Below the pieces are notes generated by a model. The model had not been told where the DNA came from. It searched no databases and worked only from the letters and a program-made list of their open reading frames with translations. A stretch of 64,000 bases of DNA from positions 224,268 through 288,267 of the forward strand of contig NZ_NPOA01000003.1 in NCBI RefSeq assembly GCF_002287375.1, written 5' to 3'. Made by a program: the position numbers and the translations under genes. The stretch is from Virgibacillus profundi. GTDB lineage: Bacteria > Bacillota > Bacilli > Bacillales > Amphibacillaceae. Shown piece by piece: positions 18,077 to 25,293 of the stretch (the stretch's first letter is position 1; the number at the start of each line of letters is the position of its first letter).

Positions 18077-18684
18077 GATTATTAATTGTCGATGATGATC
18101 AACTTGTTTGCCAAAGCTTACAGCTACTACTCGCGAAGGAAGAGGATATTGAGGTAGTGAATATAGCTGCTAATGGACAGGCAGCGATTGAATTATGCCA
18201 AAAAAAACTACCAGATATCATTTTAATGGATATTCAAATGCCGGTAATGAATGGGATCGAAAGTACGAAGATAATCAAAGAAAAATGGCCTTCTGTCCAC
18301 ATAATGATGTTAACAACATTTCAGGATGAGAAAAATATTAGATTAGCATTAAAAGCGGGAGCAGAAGGATATTTATTAAAATCGACATCGATTGAAAACA
18401 TGGCCCAGCAAGTAAGGACATTAAAAGCTGGTTCAACCGTTTTAGATGCAGATGTACTAAAAACAATTATGGAACCAGACAGGAAGGTATTTGAAGGATT
18501 AACAGAAAGAGAGACGGATATTGTCGGGTTAATTGCACAAGGGCTTTCGAACAAGGAAATAGCGGAACAGCTTTTCCTAGGTGTTGGAACCGTCCGAAAT
18601 ACGCTATCCGTCATTTTAGATAAATTAGAAATTCGTGACCGAACACAACTAGCGATTTATTATTGGCAAAGAAAGCAGGAATAA
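18073..18684 (+). CDS. LuxR/NarL-family response regulator
   Basis: 203 residues: receiver domain with acidic DDD near the N-terminus, phospho-acceptor Asp in ILMDIQMPVMNG, Thr/Lys of MLTTF and LLKS, then a LuxR HTH with LTERETDIVGLIAQGLSNKEI and a recognition helix GVGTVRNTLS. GTG start overlaps the kinase stop (GTGA). It presumably activates the adjacent exporter genes at 14608-16966; no operator repeat was identified upstream of them. Confidence 0.9.
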   Translation: MRLLIVDDDQLVCQSLQLLLAKEEDIEVVNIAANGQAAIELCQKKLPDIILMDIQMPVMNGIESTKIIKEKWPSVHIMMLTTFQDEKNIRLALKAGAEGYLLKSTSIENMAQQVRTLKAGSTVLDADVLKTIMEPDRKVFEGLTERETDIVGLIAQGLSNKEIAEQLFLGVGTVRNTLSVILDKLEIRDRTQLAIYYWQRKQE

Positions 18685-18744
18685 ACAGGCTAAATCATTA
18701 TTCACTAAGGTGTGCTGAAGATTCAGCCTGTTTATTTTTTTTAT
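18683..18744 (+). terminator. Terminator after the two-component genes
   Basis: AAACAGGCT (18683-18691) pairs with AGCCTGTTT (18725-18733), extended by AATC/GATT, followed by a long T run. It closes the five-gene exporter/sensor unit. Confidence 0.75.
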
Positions 18745-18762
18745 AAAATTTAAGTTTGAATA

Positions 18763-19299
18763 GTGGCATATATGATATCGAAAAGTCCCATTATGCTATT
18801 TTCGTTTTATAAACGTAAGCAAAATAAAGAATACCGAAAACCTGTAAAAGCAAAAGTAAGTAATAAATGGTACTGGCTTACACCACTCATTGTTATTATG
18901 ATATGGGGTTACTTAAATTTCTATTCTGTATTCTCTACACCATTTGTTTCTATAGGTATCACTGATCCAACAATGCTAATCGGCATCTTACTCCTAGGAT
19001 TCTTTTTTAATAGTGTTATCGAAGAATTTTTTATAAAGTTTGGTTGCAGATTCGTTTCGCATTACTAGGAACTTGGCCAGCTATTCTTCTTACGTCGCTT
19101 CTTTGGGCAAGCTGGCATATTGCGATACACGGTTCTGGATATGGATGTTGACGTTGCAACGGTCATTATAAACCAAGGTGTCATAGGCCTATTTTTCGGA
19201 TATTTGTGGGCGCGTTATCGCAGTATATGGGTGATTATTATTGTGCATGGTTTAATTAATTCACATCCCCAGCACTTAATAGAGATTTTATTCAATTAA
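18763..19299 (+). pseudogene. CPBP (Abi) intramembrane metalloprotease, broken by two frameshifts
   Basis: Three frames together make one CPBP protein. Frame 1 (18763 to about 19030) gives the N-terminal helices and the EE motif (NSVIEEFF). After a T run at 19026-19032 the next frame gives LQIRFALLGTWPAILLTSLL then WASWHIAIHG, the second motif with His. Near 19140 a further shift gives VATVIINQGVIGLFFGYLW and IIIVHGLIN, the third motif, ending at 19299. All three metal/active-site motifs are still recognisable. The remains encode about 178 residues, short for the family. Such proteases are linked to bacteriocin immunity or membrane-protein processing. Confidence 0.8.
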
Positions 19300-19310
19300 A
19301 GGGCTCAATT

Positions 19311-19530
19311 TTGGAGGGAAATTAATAAAGCACAGATTCTCTTCAGTGCTTTTTTGCAAGAGACAAAAAGATTTTATTCACAAAGGAAAAAGAGATAGCT
19401 GATTACTTATGAAGCTTTTTAAAAATAAAATAATTCCTCGAATTTTTTATTTAAAGCTAAACAAAGTAATAATGCTAGTCTTGCTGTAGGAACAAACTCA
19501 CCAGTTTCAATATTACTAATTGTTTGACGC
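19311..19530. repeat. Duplicate segment, copy B (intact regulator end)
   Basis: Counterpart of 13414-13655. It runs from GGAGGGAAATTAATA through the 3' half of the HTH gene at 19419-19622. The two copies are direct repeats and bracket the group II fragment, the ABC/two-component module and the CPBP remnant. Confidence 0.8.
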
Positions 19531-19622
19531 GATACACCTACCTTTTCGGCTAATTTGGATTGACTTAATTTTTGTTGTGCACGCACTGTTTTTAAATTGT
19601 TATAAAGGGTTAATTTTGTCAT
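19419..19622 (-). CDS. Cro/CI-type HTH transcriptional regulator
   Basis: 67 residues, essentially one HTH_3 domain: LKTVRAQQKLSQSKLAEKVG then VSRQTISNIETGEFVPT, followed by a helix ending FEELFYF. These compact regulators usually pair with a small membrane protein gene and control it. Here the gene at 19624-19926 ends 1 base before this start on the same strand. ATG at 19622; the ribosome site would lie within the previous gene. The N-terminal half is missing from the duplicate at 13548. Confidence 0.88.
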   Translation of the reverse strand: MTKLTLYNNLKTVRAQQKLSQSKLAEKVGVSRQTISNIETGEFVPTARLALLLCLALNKKFEELFYF

Positions 19623-19623
19623 T

Positions 19624-19926
19624 TTATAATTCAGACATATCCATAAACACTATGGCTGATCCTGAAAGTAATATAGCCGCTCCAAATAACCAATACTTTT
19701 TAGAAGTGAGAACAAATTTCCCATAACAAAAAGCCCCAACCATACCAATGAATAAACTAAGTAACTCACCGTAACTTTCATTGGTTACATGTTTATACAA
19801 AATCATAAGGCTGATTACAATAAAAGCAAATGCTCCTGCAGCTGCTAATGCAAAGTCGTTAACATACTTGCGACCTTCATCCTTTTTTTCATTTTGCGCA
19901 GCTTTTAATATTTCTTCTTTTTTCAT
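19624..19926 (-). CDS. Small membrane protein (DUF6442-like) paired with HTH regulator
   Basis: 100 residues. A charged cytoplasmic start MKKEEILKAAQNEKKDEGRK is followed by three hydrophobic segments (about residues 26-46, 55-74 and 79-97). Proteins with this KKEEIL...A...NEKKDEG start accompany small Cro/CI regulators in many Firmicutes; function unknown. ATG at 19926 has GAGGTGA 6-8 bases upstream. The frame is open further upstream to 20181 but that part lacks a ribosome site. Confidence 0.75.
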   Translation of the reverse strand: MKKEEILKAAQNEKKDEGRKYVNDFALAAAGAFAFIVISLMILYKHVTNESYGELLSLFIGMVGAFCYGKFVLTSKKYWLFGAAILLSGSAIVFMDMSEL

Positions 19927-20351
19927 ATTGTCACCTCGACAATTCTTGACAAGTTTATTTGACACTTCAATCTTAAGTAATTCTTGCACTGTTGTCAAGT
20001 TCACTTGTCGGTTATTAGAATTATTAGAATGAAATTCAATCATCTTACAGAAAGGGTGATATCCAATTTTTCTACTTATAAAGGTGATCTTGGGGGCACT
20101 ACTATTTTTCGCAGGATTTAAAACTGCGGAAAAGACAAATAAAAGGAAGTGAATTACTACGACCGTAAAAGTATACTGCAAACGGGCGCAAGAATGGAAT
20201 AAATCACTTGACCAGTTTTTTTAGAAAGGGCGATTGTTAAATAAGGAAAGGATTCAAAGGAACAACAAGTAAGATAAGTATAGGAAAAAGAAGTATGAAT
20301 AATATAAAAGGATAATAAATAAGAATTATAGTTATAAGTGAGGTGTATCTA
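19927..20351. other. Gap with a possible gene remnant
   Basis: No confident gene. On the plus strand at about 20061-20150 a short open stretch encodes FLLIKVILGALLFFAGFK and a basic tail ending at a stop, resembling the end of a one-helix membrane protein; it has no clear start. The string ACGGGCGCAAG near 20178 resembles short GGGCGCA stretches at 10459 and 13402. Confidence 0.3.
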
Positions 20352-20681
20352 ATGGGGCTATTGAAGAGAGATTCTAAAAATAAACGTCCCCCCACAGAAG
20401 AAATCGTCAGAGCCATTTCTGAGCGAGGACAAACGGTCATACCTAAAGAATTCCGGGAATATCTAGAAGTTCATGACGGAGATCAATTAAAATGGTCGGT
20501 GAATGAAAAAGGAGAGGTTGTGGTCTCGGTGAAGAAAAAAGAAGGTATCATGGACTTGTTTGGCTCTTTGCCGGTGCTCGAACAGAATGAGCGTGATTTT
20601 GAAGCTATTTTAGAAGAGTCGAAAAAAGAGCGGTTAGAAAAGAGAAAAAATGAGGGGGACACGATTATTGAACAAGACTGA
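20352..20681 (+). CDS. AbrB/MazE-type antitoxin-like regulator, no toxin partner
   Basis: About 109 residues. The SpoVT/AbrB swapped-hairpin domain spans about residues 18-60 (RAISERGQTVIPKEFREYLE, then V.DGDQLKWSV.EKGEVVVS). An acidic helical tail (EAILEESKKERLEKRKNEGD) is where such antitoxins usually bind a PIN or MazF-type toxin. No toxin gene follows: 43 bases on comes a perfect hairpin and then an unrelated minus-strand gene. ATG at 20352 has GTGAGG upstream. It could act as a stand-alone regulator. Confidence 0.8.
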   Translation: MGLLKRDSKNKRPPTEEIVRAISERGQTVIPKEFREYLEVHDGDQLKWSVNEKGEVVVSVKKKEGIMDLFGSLPVLEQNERDFEAILEESKKERLEKRKNEGDTIIEQD

Positions 20682-20682
20682 A

Positions 20683-20724
20683 AAGGATGATACATATTAT
20701 ACATGACTAATATGTATCATCCTT
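20683..20724. terminator. 17-bp perfect hairpin after the AbrB-type gene
   Basis: 20683-20699 and 20708-20724 are perfectly complementary around an 8-base loop. The downstream sequence is only moderately T-rich, so termination is likely but not certain. The adjacent gap to 20818 holds nothing else. Confidence 0.65.
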
Positions 20725-20818
20725 AATCTTATACCCTTTTTACAGTTTAGGTCTTGATAATATAAAACGGTTCATCTTTATTTCAACATACAGATGCTCA
20801 CCCCAGGGAACATTTTTC

Positions 20819-21508
20819 TTAAACCATTTTTGCTTTTTTATTTATTAGCTTTGACAAACCATACAAAATAACACCAATGGCTGCAAATGAAATGGTTGGT
20901 AAACTCATAGTTGCTCCAAAGTCTGGCATTATATAAATAACGAAAACGAACAAGCCAATTGAAAATGTGCTGAATGCCCAAATCTGGATAAATTCAACCC
21001 ATTTCTTTTGTTTCTTTTTAGGAAATGCTGATCCTCTTAACCATCTGAATATAATTGTAATAAATAAATAGAGAATTAATAAATCAATGATGACAATGGC
21101 GATGCCAGAACCAATGGAGAAGGTTGTCATATCAGAACCTAAGTCAAAAAAGTAATACATTCCAAAGCCAACAATTCCATTCACGAAGCTGATGATTGCT
21201 AAAAATTGTAAGATAATATAAATGGAGAATCGTACTTGTTTTTTTCGGGTTTCTTCAGGTATTTCCCCAATCAATTCCTGACAATATTCTTTAGGATTGT
21301 TACCAAAAACGTCTGCTGCCGATCTCCCTTCCTCTTGTGCCTGAAGTAAATGCTCGAGTAATTCAAGTAATGTTTCCTCCGTGTATTGTTCTGATCTTGC
21401 TGAACTAAGGCGAATATACAGAAGCATATCTTCATAATAAGCTAAATTTGCTTCATTAAGCTGTTCTCTTTTTTCATTATTTAACTTAATAATTTCCTTT
21501 GCGTTCAT
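20819..21508 (-). CDS. DUF1129-family membrane protein
   Basis: 229 residues. A cytoplasmic helical region (residues 1-90, with YYEDMLLYIRLSS and EELLE-type leucine spacing) precedes four hydrophobic segments from about residue 94. This is the DUF1129/DUF1048-type arrangement commonly encoded after a PadR regulator. ATG overlaps the PadR stop by 4 bases (ATGA), so the two form an operon. The function of the family is unknown; by analogy it is under PadR control and may respond to envelope stress. Confidence 0.75.
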   Translation of the reverse strand: MNAKEIIKLNNEKREQLNEANLAYYEDMLLYIRLSSARSEQYTEETLLELLEHLLQAQEEGRSAADVFGNNPKEYCQELIGEIPEETRKKQVRFSIYIILQFLAIISFVNGIVGFGMYYFFDLGSDMTTFSIGSGIAIVIIDLLILYLFITIIFRWLRGSAFPKKKQKKWVEFIQIWAFSTFSIGLFVFVIYIMPDFGATMSLPTISFAAIGVILYGLSKLINKKAKMV

Positions 21509-21849
21509 GATCTTCTCCCCTTAATGTCAATAATCCGATCAACGGGTTCTTTGATCGATTCCCATTGATACATGAATTCAGAAAGTGCATTGTGGCCTCC
21601 TTCTGTTAATTGGTAATATTTTCGATTTGGTCCTGCTTCAGATTTTTTCATTTCTCCTACAATGAGATTCTCCTTCTGGAGCCTAAGTAATATTGGATAA
21701 ATAGAACCTTCGCTAACATCCGATAATCCAAACTCCTGAAGTTTCACGGAAAGCTCGTACCCATAGGTTTGCTTCTGTTTTATAATGGATAAAATGCAGC
21801 CTTCCAGAATTCCTTTTAATAATTGGCTTCTCAGCGACAATTGCATCAT
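21505..21849 (-). CDS. PadR-family transcriptional regulator
   Basis: 114 residues. The winged-helix PadR signature is clear: LLKGILEGCILSIIKQKQTY then GYELSVKLQEFGLSDVSEGS and IYPILLRLQKENLI.GE, and NRKYYQLTEGG. Two adjacent ATG codons (21849 and 21846) share an AAGGTAG site; the second has better spacing. Regulators of this type repress their own operon, here with the DUF1129 gene. A 9-bp dyad at 21881-21889/21903-21911 upstream may be the operator. Confidence 0.88.
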   Translation of the reverse strand: MMQLSLRSQLLKGILEGCILSIIKQKQTYGYELSVKLQEFGLSDVSEGSIYPILLRLQKENLIVGEMKKSEAGPNRKYYQLTEGGHNALSEFMYQWESIKEPVDRIIDIKGRRS

Positions 21850-21880
21850 CTACCTTGTATAACAATATAGTTAATATTTA

Positions 21881-21911
21881 ATAAGCTACCTTGTTATGCA
21901 AAGTAGCTTAT
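21881..21911. promoter_or_regulatory. Dyad between padR and the DUF368 gene
   Basis: ATAAGCTAC and GTAGCTTAT are perfectly complementary with a 13-base spacer, 32 bases upstream of the padR start. It is a candidate PadR operator. Confidence 0.4.
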
Positions 21912-21952
21912 TATCATTATAGAAAAATTATATATAAAATGCAAGTGTTATT

Positions 21953-21961
21953 TGGTATAAT
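21953..21961 (+). promoter_or_regulatory. Extended -10 promoter for the DUF368 gene
   Basis: TGGTATAAT is a perfect extended -10 element (TGnTATAAT), 52 bases before the ATG at 22013. No good -35 is visible, as is usual for extended -10 promoters. Confidence 0.5.
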
Positions 21962-22012
21962 TATCTCTATGCAAAAAATAATTATCCGGGAACATAAGGG
22001 AGATTTCTAAAA

Positions 22013-22828
22013 ATGGAATGGAAAAATATATATCGTGGGTTACTTATGGGGGCAAGTGATGTAATCCCTGGTGTGAGTGGGGGGACAATCGCTGTATTGC
22101 TTGGAATTTACGATCGCCTTATTGCTGCACTTAATGGACTTTTTAGTAAGGATTGGAAAAAACATTTAGGGTTTATAATCCCGCTTGGCATCGGAGTTGT
22201 TACTGCAATATTCTTATTGGCTAATTTAATTGAATGGCTGTTTGAACATTATCCGGGACCAACGCAATTCTTTTTTCTTGGTTTAATTCTCGGTGTTCTG
22301 CCATATTTATTTCATAAAGCAGATGCAAAACAAACGTTCAAAATGAAGCATATTTTATTACTGGTTATTGGGATAATCCTCGTTGCATCAATGGCTTTCT
22401 TTAACCCAAATGAAGGTGCTGTCATTGAAAACGTAACAGGATCGACCTATGTTTTATTATTCTTTTCTGGCTTTATTGGAAGTAGTGCAATGATTATACC
22501 AGGTATTAGTGGTTCATTTATGTTATTACTGATTGGTGTATACACAACGATCATTTCAGCTATAAGCAACCTTCAACTGGATATCATTGCAGTAACAGGA
22601 CTTGGTATTGCTGTTGGGTTAGTTGTAATGAGTAAAGTTATTAATTTCTTTTTAACGAATTATTTCACGGGGACATTTGCTGTTATTATAGGCTTGGTTA
22701 TTGGCTCGATTTTCGTTGTTTTTCCAGGCTGGCCCACGGGAACATCTTTATTACTTCTCAGTGTTGTAACCTTTGGAGCAGGATTGTTTGTTGCATATAT
22801 TCTGGGAAGAGTGGAGTACAAAGAGTAA
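22013..22828 (+). CDS. DUF368 membrane protein, PopT-type undecaprenyl-phosphate transporter
   Basis: 271 residues with eight or so hydrophobic segments and the DUF368 signature GASDVIPGVSGGTIAVLLG near the start. A related inverted-repeat half follows in SAMIIPGISGSFMLLLIGVY near residue 165. DUF368 proteins (PopT) recycle undecaprenyl phosphate across the cytoplasmic membrane for wall polymer synthesis, as established for the family in other bacteria. ATG has AAGGGAG 10 bases upstream. Single gene; the thioredoxin gene follows 72 bases later. Confidence 0.88.
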   Translation: MEWKNIYRGLLMGASDVIPGVSGGTIAVLLGIYDRLIAALNGLFSKDWKKHLGFIIPLGIGVVTAIFLLANLIEWLFEHYPGPTQFFFLGLILGVLPYLFHKADAKQTFKMKHILLLVIGIILVASMAFFNPNEGAVIENVTGSTYVLLFFSGFIGSSAMIIPGISGSFMLLLIGVYTTIISAISNLQLDIIAVTGLGIAVGLVVMSKVINFFLTNYFTGTFAVIIGLVIGSIFVVFPGWPTGTSLLLLSVVTFGAGLFVAYILGRVEYKE

Positions 22829-22900
22829 GCAAACAATAAGACAAGTACTCAAAAAGTAGTTACAATGGCTGTAGAAGTAAAAAAAGAGGAGTGTAATGAA

Positions 22901-23221
22901 ATGGAACATATACAAACAGAAGAGAAGTTCAATGAAGTCATCCAGAGTGAAGAACCGGTTATTATTAAGTTTTTTGCAGATTGGTGTCCGGACTGCAAGC
23001 GAATGGACATGTTCATTGGTGAAGTTCTGGAGGAATTTAATAACTATAAATGGTATGAAGTAAACAGTGATGAAGTAAAAGGACTTGCTGAAAAATACGA
23101 AGTAATGGGAATTCCAAGTATATTGATTTTCCAAAATGGTGAAAAGAAAGCCCATCAGCATAGTGCGTACACAAAATCACCTGAATCTGTCACTGAATTT
23201 TTACACCAGCAATTAGGATAA
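22901..23221 (+). CDS. Thioredoxin-family protein
   Basis: 106 residues with a thioredoxin fold. The redox motif is WCPDCKRMD rather than the classical WCGPC; the cis-proline is in MGIPSILIF. B. subtilis YdbP and YtpP are comparable small thioredoxin-like proteins. The ATG at 22901 has GAGGAG 9 bases upstream; an in-frame ATG at 22865 lacks a site. It is likely a cytosolic disulfide reductase of unknown client. Ends at a bidirectional terminator. Confidence 0.85.
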   Translation: MEHIQTEEKFNEVIQSEEPVIIKFFADWCPDCKRMDMFIGEVLEEFNNYKWYEVNSDEVKGLAEKYEVMGIPSILIFQNGEKKAHQHSAYTKSPESVTEFLHQQLG

Positions 23222-23225
23222 AAGG

Positions 23226-23260
23226 AAAACGATCATTCGCTAAAGGCGGATGATCGTTTT
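23226..23260. terminator. Bidirectional terminator
   Basis: 15-bp stem (23226-23240 with 23246-23260, one G-T pair) with AAAA and TTTT flanks, between converging genes. Confidence 0.85.
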
Positions 23261-23264
23261 AATA

Positions 23265-23888
23265 TTAGTAAAAGGTAAAATTCAATTTTTGATCTGTACT
23301 GAAATTTAATTCCCCGTTTTCCAGAAGGATGGAATCATTGGCTGAATCCAACTGAAAAGTTTTTTTGAAAAAGCCAGCCTCGCCTTTCCCATAAGTAATT
23401 GATTTTAACTGCTGCTTATTTATCAGACTGTTATCCTGAGGGATATTTTTTCCATTACCCCACTCAATTAAGAAAGGAAGTTCTTTTTCTGGAAAAAGCA
23501 TGCGCCAATGCAAATCGGAACCATCCGGTTTTTGCCGGTACCCTGGTATGGGACCAGTATAAGGCAAGCTGATTACATCAAAATACTTTACATGCTCATC
23601 CATATTATTGATGCGCAGTGCAAACTGAATCATGCCCTCAATATCATTATTCAATGCTGAAACAAGCTGCTGGATTAACGGAATGTCTGACCTTTTTGCC
23701 AGATCTTCGTCAAATATTCCAAGCCATTCAATATAGCAGTCATTAGAAAAATAAGCCAAATAATTATATGTCCCCCAATTACTGTGCTTTCCACCCTTTA
23801 ACGTTGTAACACCATGTTTCTCTCCAAAGTTTTGTGCAGCCTGTGCCGGGTCTTTTGCAGCGATGATGATGTGATCAATTGCCAGCAT
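23265..23888 (-). CDS. VOC-superfamily (glyoxalase-like domain) protein
   Basis: About 207 residues. The start MLAIDHIIIAAKDPAQAAQN and GVTTLKGGKHSNWGTYN pattern match the glyoxalase-like domain group of vicinal oxygen chelate proteins. Metal ligands would be the His near residue 5 and later acidic residues; enzymatic activity cannot be inferred. ATG at 23888 with GGAG 9 bases upstream. Monocistronic. Confidence 0.75.
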   Translation of the reverse strand: MLAIDHIIIAAKDPAQAAQNFGEKHGVTTLKGGKHSNWGTYNYLAYFSNDCYIEWLGIFDEDLAKRSDIPLIQQLVSALNNDIEGMIQFALRINNMDEHVKYFDVISLPYTGPIPGYRQKPDGSDLHWRMLFPEKELPFLIEWGNGKNIPQDNSLINKQQLKSITYGKGEAGFFKKTFQLDSANDSILLENGELNFSTDQKLNFTFY

Positions 23889-23989
23889 GAAAATCAACTC
23901 CTATTAGCTATTTCCTTATCGTAATATTATCTACTTATTAGTATAATGAAAAGAAAAAACATTCAAAATTAGTTAGGAGAAGATAAAAA

Positions 23990-24553
23990 ATGCAAAATCC
24001 TATTCTTAAAGAATTTCCTCATGAATTTCAAACAGAACGATTATTAATCCGCTTGCCGCTTCCTGGGGATGGTGCGTTAATTTATCCTGCAATCAGAGAA
24101 AGTAAGCAGGATCTTAAAAAATGGCTGCCATTTGCACAACAAGAACAGACACTTGAGGATACGGAAGCTAATGTTAGAGAGGCACATGCTAAATTTTTAA
24201 AACGCGAGGATTTACGCCTGCATATTTTTCACCGCGAAACAAATGAATTCATAGGATGTACAGGATTGCACAGAATTGATTGGGAGGTTCCCAAGTTCGA
24301 AATTGGCTACTGGATTGATAGCAGGCAAGGTGGAAAAGGGTATATTACCGAAGCAGTTCAGGGTATTACTGATTTTGCTTTTACGAACCTAAAGGCAAAC
24401 AGGGTAGAAATCCAATGTGACGCAAAAAACCTTAAAAGCAGACGGGTACCCGAACGGTTGGGATATACTTTAGAGGGGATTCATTATAATGATTCCATTG
24501 CAGTAGATGGCGATGAATTAAGAGATACATGTATTTATGCGAAAACAAAATAA
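23990..24553 (+). CDS. GNAT-family N-acetyltransferase (RimJ/RimL type)
   Basis: 187 residues. FQTERLLIRLPLPGDG start, FIGCTGLHRIDW and FEIGYWIDSRQGGKGYITEA (acetyl-CoA binding V/I-x-x-x-G-x-G/A type loop), then NRVEIQCDAKNLKSRRV and the LGYTLEGI end are typical of ribosomal-protein or amino-group acetyltransferases. The loop reads QGGKGY. ATG with AGGAG 8 bases upstream. The substrate is unknown. The following two-component genes start 50 bases downstream. Confidence 0.87.
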   Translation: MQNPILKEFPHEFQTERLLIRLPLPGDGALIYPAIRESKQDLKKWLPFAQQEQTLEDTEANVREAHAKFLKREDLRLHIFHRETNEFIGCTGLHRIDWEVPKFEIGYWIDSRQGGKGYITEAVQGITDFAFTNLKANRVEIQCDAKNLKSRRVPERLGYTLEGIHYNDSIAVDGDELRDTCIYAKTK

Positions 24554-24603
24554 ATTATATGATATAGTACAGGAAAAGACATTATATAAAGCAGGTGGAG
24601 AGA

Positions 24604-25293
24604 ATGGATCAGCCAGCTATTCTTATTGTAGAAGATGAGCAGAAATTAAGTCGAGTTTTACAATTAGAGCTTGAATATGAAAATTATAAAACAGAAATCG
24701 CTGATAATGGGAAAGAAGCACTTCGTTTAATGGAAGAAAAAGAATGGGATTTAGTTTTACTCGATATTATGATTCCGGGGTTAAGCGGCCTGGAAGTTCT
24801 GAGAAGGGTAAGACGGACAGATGAGCGTACACCAATCATATTATTGACTGCCCGTGATGAGATTTATGATAAAGTCAGCGGGTTGGATCTGGGTGCCAAT
24901 GATTATATAACAAAGCCATTTCAAATTGAGGAATTACTTGCACGTATTCGAGTGCATTTAAGAACGCCACAGGTAAAGAAGATTGATGGAGAGCAGCTTT
25001 CTGTTGGAGACTTGCACGTCGATATGAATAGACGGGAAGTAAAGCGGTCTGAAAAACAAGTTGAACTAACGCCACGAGAATTTGATCTGCTTGTATGCCT
25101 ATTGAAAAATAAAAATATTGTTCTTACAAGAGATAAGCTGATTGAACAGGTATGGGGATTTGATTATTTTGGTGATACAAACGTAGTCGATGTTTATATT
25201 CGCTATTTGCGTCAGAAAATTGATAAAGGGTTCGATGTGGCCTATATCCAGACAGTTCGCGGCGTTGGATATACGATAAAGGATATTGGCTGA
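24604..25293 (+). CDS. OmpR-family response regulator (YkoG-like)
   Basis: About 229 residues: a receiver domain with EDE acidic pocket, phospho-Asp in VLLDIMIPGLSG and Lys in YITKPF. A winged-helix DNA-binding domain follows, with ELTPREFDLLVCLLKNKN and VDVYIRYLRQKID. ATG at 24604 has AGGTGGAG upstream. The histidine kinase gene begins at the stop (TGATG). The B. subtilis ykoG-ykoH-ykoI locus has the same order of regulator, kinase and PepSY protein, so this unit is probably its counterpart with three PepSY genes. Confidence 0.9.
   Translation: MDQPAILIVEDEQKLSRVLQLELEYENYKTEIADNGKEALRLMEEKEWDLVLLDIMIPGLSGLEVLRRVRRTDERTPIILLTARDEIYDKVSGLDLGANDYITKPFQIEELLARIRVHLRTPQVKKIDGEQLSVGDLHVDMNRREVKRSEKQVELTPREFDLLVCLLKNKNIVLTRDKLIEQVWGFDYFGDTNVVDVYIRYLRQKIDKGFDVAYIQTVRGVGYTIKDIG

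Noticed and set aside
20237-20440. Minus-strand frame opposite the AbrB-type gene
   Set aside because: It is a shadow of the antitoxin gene, with no ribosome site and unconvincing composition.
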